64,000 nucleotides of DNA, from NCBI GenBank assembly GCA_002010065.2, contig MTMD02000002.1, positions 434,001-498,000 of the forward strand, given 5' to 3'. A model generated the notes under the pieces. The model was not told the origin of the DNA. It saw nothing but the letters and a program-made list of their open reading frames with translations, and did not search any database. Positions within the stretch are counted from its first letter, which is position 1. Every line of letters begins with the position of its first letter. Origin of the DNA: Candidatus Pyrohabitans jungbluthii (GTDB lineage Archaea; Hydrothermarchaeota; Hydrothermarchaeia; Hydrothermarchaeales; BMS3B). Made by a program: the position numbers and the translations under genes. Of the stretch, positions 61,367-64,000 are shown in pieces.

Positions 61367-61477
61367 GCCGGGGTAACTCAGCCTGGTTAGAGTGCCACGC
61401 TCATAGGGAGAGGCTCCGCCTCACGTGGGCACTCCTGGGATACGTGGAAGTCGCGGGTTCGAAGCCCGCCCCCGGCA
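61367..61477 (+). tRNA. tRNA-Met (CAT), elongator type, with a 36-base intron
   Basis: Acceptor GCCGGGG (61367-61373) pairs with CCCCGGC (61470-61476), discriminator A; no CCA encoded. D arm ACTC/GAGT, T arm GCGGG-TTCGAAG-CCCGC. Anticodon stem CCACG (61395-61399) with CGTGG (61443-61447); loop CTCATA + A gives anticodon CAT at 61402-61404. The intron is 61406-61441. The bulge-helix-bulge is exact: outer stem, 3' bulge ATA (61440-61442), central 4 bp CTCA/TGGG (one T-G), 5' bulge TAG (61404-61406), inner stem GGAG/CTCC (61407-61410, 61432-61435). Nearly all stems are G-C, as in thermophiles. Confidence 0.95.
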
Positions 61478-61524
61478 TGCTTTATAACTTACATAATCGT
61501 TGTAACAAAGATGAGATATATTAC

Positions 61525-61833
61525 TTAATTATCAGATTTGTTTAATTTATCGAGCATTCTGGCGAGTTTTATGCATTTATCTTGTGTTTTACGTAATAGA
61601 ATTCCAAGAAGTATCGCTATAAAAAACAGAAGTATAGCAATTTCAGGATATTTTTCATTAACCCATCTTACACCCTCCTTAATTACGGTTGCTACAAAAG
61701 CTGTTAATATTACGAGATATGCCCACAATATTCTCGAAATATAAATTTTTTGGATTTCAATTATTGTTTTTATTTCTTCTTCCCCCATATCCTCGTGTCC
61801 TTTCTCCTTTTTCCCAAATATCCATAAACGCAT
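61525..61833 (-). CDS. Hypothetical membrane protein
   Basis: 102 aa, unrecognised. Charged N-terminus (FGKKEKGHEDMGEEE), two transmembrane helices (ISRILWAYLVILTAFVATVI and PEIAILLFFIAILLGILL), charged C-terminus. AT-rich relative to neighbours and next to a tRNA gene, so possibly acquired. A ribosome site-like GGAGG is present before the ATG. Confidence 0.55.
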   Translation of the reverse strand: MRLWIFGKKEKGHEDMGEEEIKTIIEIQKIYISRILWAYLVILTAFVATVIKEGVRWVNEKYPEIAILLFFIAILLGILLRKTQDKCIKLARMLDKLNKSDN

Positions 61834-62076
61834 TATTAACCCTCCTCCACAAATATTGGCAGGTTCCTTCCTTAAAAACCTTTTCTAGTCAGATTGGAGA
61901 AAACGCTAATCATGTTGGAATCTATAAGGGCTATAGAGCATATCTTAAGCATAGAGAGAACGGCTATTGTTATCTGACCGTCTTCCAAACCGAAAACCCT
62001 CACCTAGCTTATTTTACTTTCTGCAACAACAAAGTATATCTACCCATGTGCCAACATCTTTACGGGAGATGTAAAA

Positions 62077-62262
62077 ATGAACTGTTGTGGCACGCACGAG
62101 AAGAAGGAAGGAGAAGAGGAAAAGCACGAGCATGGCAAGGAAGAGCATTCCCACACCTCCCACGCTGGATGCGGCATGCACGGCGGAGGCTGGCTCTACT
62201 GGATTCTCGTAGGGACATTCATCTATCTGGTGGTTGCCTACATATTCACCTACGTAATATAG
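62077..62262 (+). CDS. Small His/Cys-rich membrane peptide
   Basis: 61 aa. N-terminal half is rich in metal ligands (CC, HEHGKEEHSHTSH, CGMH), followed by one transmembrane helix (WLYWILVGTFIYLVVAYIF). Preceded by GGGAGATG. Probably binds metal (Cu, Zn or Ni) at the membrane or forms part of a metal homeostasis route; no family recognised. Thirty bases before htpX in the same direction, so it may be co-transcribed with that zinc protease. Confidence 0.6.
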   Translation: MNCCGTHEKKEGEEEKHEHGKEEHSHTSHAGCGMHGGGWLYWILVGTFIYLVVAYIFTYVI

Positions 62263-62291
62263 ATGTTAGCGCTCACGCCTTTGCGTAAACA

Positions 62292-63272
62292 GTGGAAGAG
62301 AGGAGAATAGCAAAGATGTGGCTTCAAATTAGGATGTACCTCCTGCTTGCGGTGATGTTCGCAATTGTATACGCGGTGATAGTTGTAGCAGCGAGTAGCC
62401 TTGGAATTCAGAGCTTTGCAGTTTACGGTGGCATCGCCGCGGTGATGCTTCTCATCCAGTACATGATTTCACCAAAAATAGTTGAGATGAGCATGGGTGT
62501 GCGCTACGTAAGTGAGGCTGAAGCGCCGAAGCTGCACAGCATCGTCGCCGAGCTTGCGAGGCGCGCGGGCATACCCAAGCCGAAGGTGGGAATCTCCCGC
62601 CTGCCCATACCCAACGCCTTCGCCTTCGGGCGCTGGAAAAGCGATGGCAGAGTGTGCGTTACTGAGCAGCTTCTGCACCTTCTAAGCGAGGAGGAGCTGC
62701 GCGCGGTGCTCGGGCACGAGATTTCCCACCTGAAGAACAGGGATGTTACGGTGATTACTGCGCTAAGCGTCGTGCCCATGGTGCTCTGGTACCTCGCCTG
62801 GAGCTTCATGTGGGGCGGTGGCAGGAACCGGGGCAACACCGTGGTTCTGGGCATCGCCGCCTTTGTGCTCTACTTCATAACCAACCTGCTGGTGCTCTAC
62901 GGCTCAAGGATTCGCGAGTACTACGCCGACGAGGGCAGCGTGAAGCTGGGCAACCCACCGCACGCCTTAGCGAGTGCGCTGTACAAGCTGGTCTACGGCA
63001 GCGCCCGTGTGGATAGGGAAACCCTGAGGCAGATGCAGGGATACAAAGCCTTCTTTGCCAACGACCCCGCGAGAGCGTACCACGAGATTCGCGAGCTGAG
63101 GCAAGTGGATGTGGACATGAACGGGAGCATCGATGCAAATGAGCTTCTTGCGCTGAGCAGCAAGCAGGTGCGCCTGAACTCTGCAGACAGGCTGATGGAG
63201 ATGTTCAGCACCCACCCGAATATGGTGGCTCGCATAAAGCGTCTCAGCCAGCTCGCCGCTCGCAGGGCGTAG
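62292..63272 (+). CDS. htpX: HtpX-type M48 zinc metalloprotease with an EF-hand-like insertion
   Basis: Membrane quality-control protease. Transmembrane helices near 12-35 and 40-60; active site VLGHEISHLKNRDV (HExxH), third ligand Glu in REYYADEGSVKLG; helices near 160-205. Near 273-284 is DVDMNGSIDANE, a perfect canonical EF-hand calcium loop (D, D, N, G, I, D, E positions). Whether it binds Ca2+ is unknown. 326 aa from GTG 62292; ATG 62316 is an alternative. It converges with the HhH gene (2-base gap). Confidence 0.92.
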   Translation: MEERRIAKMWLQIRMYLLLAVMFAIVYAVIVVAASSLGIQSFAVYGGIAAVMLLIQYMISPKIVEMSMGVRYVSEAEAPKLHSIVAELARRAGIPKPKVGISRLPIPNAFAFGRWKSDGRVCVTEQLLHLLSEEELRAVLGHEISHLKNRDVTVITALSVVPMVLWYLAWSFMWGGGRNRGNTVVLGIAAFVLYFITNLLVLYGSRIREYYADEGSVKLGNPPHALASALYKLVYGSARVDRETLRQMQGYKAFFANDPARAYHEIRELRQVDVDMNGSIDANELLALSSKQVRLNSADRLMEMFSTHPNMVARIKRLSQLAARRA

Positions 63273-63274
63273 CC

Positions 63275-63973
63275 TCAAATTCTCCTCATAATCTCGGCGT
63301 ACCTCTCTATCAACCCGCTGCTTTCGTACTGCACCAGCCAGGCTAAGAAGCACAGCTCTATCGCCCTGCGCTGCGTTGTCTTCGCAATCTCATGAACCTT
63401 TGCTATAAAAGTGAGGTCCTCTTCCACTTTGGCTTCGCCAGCCTCGGCGAGTATGCGATTGATAACCCGCTTCACAATCTTGTCGGGCATAGTCGTGTCT
63501 ATTCCACCCATCATGCGCAGGTACTGGAAGGTGTTTATCCCCACGCCTTTAACCCTGCCTATGGCATCGTTGCGCCACTCTTCAAGCTTCGCCTGCCTCG
63601 CCCACCTTCTTAAAGCCTGGCGGTCGTCTATATGATGCTGTTTCTTAAGCTTTGCCAGGTGGGCTGCGATACCTTGCGCAGCTTTCCAGCTTCGCCTGTT
63701 TCCCCAAATCTCAAACAGCTTCTCAAGCTTAGCCGAAGCAAGGTCCTCCACGCTTACTATTTCGCCGGTGGAAACGAATCTGCGCCTGAACTCCTCAACC
63801 CGGGGCACCACCACAGTGAAGTAATTAACCCCGGTAGAGGTGATGGCAGCATCCACGAGCATGCAAACAACGCTCCCACCCCAGCGCTCCGTGGCAAGGC
63901 AGCGTGAAGCTAACTCGCTGAGGTAGGGCACTCTTGCGATGTGGTCATCTACAATCTCCTTTAGCGTGGGCAT
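63275..63973 (-). CDS. HhH-GPD-like protein, possible DNA glycosylase relative
   Basis: 232 aa, mostly helical. A helix-hairpin-helix VKGVGINTFQYLRMMGGID, then TTMPDKIVKRVINRIL, resembles the HhH-GPD pattern in which a conserved Asp follows the hairpin. The usual iron-sulfur Cys loop is absent. Base-excision activity is inferred only. The full gene lies inside the window with its ATG at 63973. Confidence 0.6.
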   Translation of the reverse strand: MPTLKEIVDDHIARVPYLSELASRCLATERWGGSVVCMLVDAAITSTGVNYFTVVVPRVEEFRRRFVSTGEIVSVEDLASAKLEKLFEIWGNRRSWKAAQGIAAHLAKLKKQHHIDDRQALRRWARQAKLEEWRNDAIGRVKGVGINTFQYLRMMGGIDTTMPDKIVKRVINRILAEAGEAKVEEDLTFIAKVHEIAKTTQRRAIELCFLAWLVQYESSGLIERYAEIMRRI

Positions 63974-64000
63974 TGCACTCGACCTCTAAATCTTAACTCT

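Noticed and set aside
61689-62288. 199-codon plus-strand frame over the 61.8-62.1 kb gap
   Set aside because: Starts opposite the 102-aa membrane gene and ends in another frame of the His-rich peptide; the middle part has no motif. A decayed gene is possible but unsupported.
1-64000. Frequent TCGCGA palindromes
   Set aside because: Mostly explained by Arg-Glu and Phe-Ala codon pairs in a GC-rich genome; only the exact 20-base pair was kept as a finding.

Overview
The window is 64 kb of an archaeal chromosome, euryarchaeal in the broad sense. Evidence: archaeal histone, PCNA, two-subunit PriS/PriL primase, AglB oligosaccharyltransferase, diphthine synthase, Trm5, SRP19, Sec61-beta, CTP-type riboflavin kinase, a tRNA with a bulge-helix-bulge intron, and TATA boxes about 25 bases before many starts (often leaderless). 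G-C-rich tRNA stems and charged proteins suggest a thermophile, but I cannot fix the lineage. No rRNA, CRISPR array, transposase or integrase was seen.

Layout. 1-10 kb: M20 peptidase-glmS, an Lrp-type regulator, DUF99, dphB/trm5, a membrane hydrolase, thiL, a TPR protein and histone, then a 330-base non-coding stretch with hairpins. 10-13 kb: an APH-like kinase and a P-loop kinase tail to tail, and a glycosyltransferase. 13-18.5 kb (minus): ilvB-ilvN-OB-fold-pcn-priL-priS. 18.5-21.3 kb: mgtE and lysA. 21.3-25.6 kb (minus): a four-gene operon of three divergent tubulin/FtsZ-superfamily GTPases and one secreted, membrane-anchored coiled-coil protein. 25.7-28.2 kb (minus): a cassette of three DUF2589-type proteins ending in an AT-rich SleB-like cell-wall hydrolase. 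28.3-35.3 kb: thpR, TIGR00266 protein, a NurA/HerA-like pair, endonuclease V, ribK-ribB. 35.3-39.6 kb: carAB. 39.7-48.4 kb: ACT and GYD proteins, GPN GTPase, lysC, then N-glycosylation genes (aglB, a GlcNAc-1-P-transferase-like enzyme, DUF354). 48.4-49.6 kb: Sec61-beta (55 aa), hemD, SRP19. 50.4-51.0 kb: an AT-rich toxin-antitoxin-like pair. 52.4-57.7 kb: NAD genes (nadA, nadC, nadX, a nicotinamidase-like hydrolase, nicotinate phosphoribosyltransferase). 57.7-64 kb: acs, a second Cys-tailed Lrp regulator, AlkD, intron-containing tRNA-Met, small membrane proteins, HtpX with an EF-hand-like loop, and an HhH protein.

Most of the window is core metabolism and information processing. The parts least explained by known biology are the co-directional block 21.3-28.2 kb (three tubulin-like GTPases whose catalytic loops are degenerate in different ways, preceded by the DUF2589/hydrolase cassette) and the divergent HerA/NurA pair with an atypical Walker A. 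All family calls come from reading motifs by eye; no database search was run.
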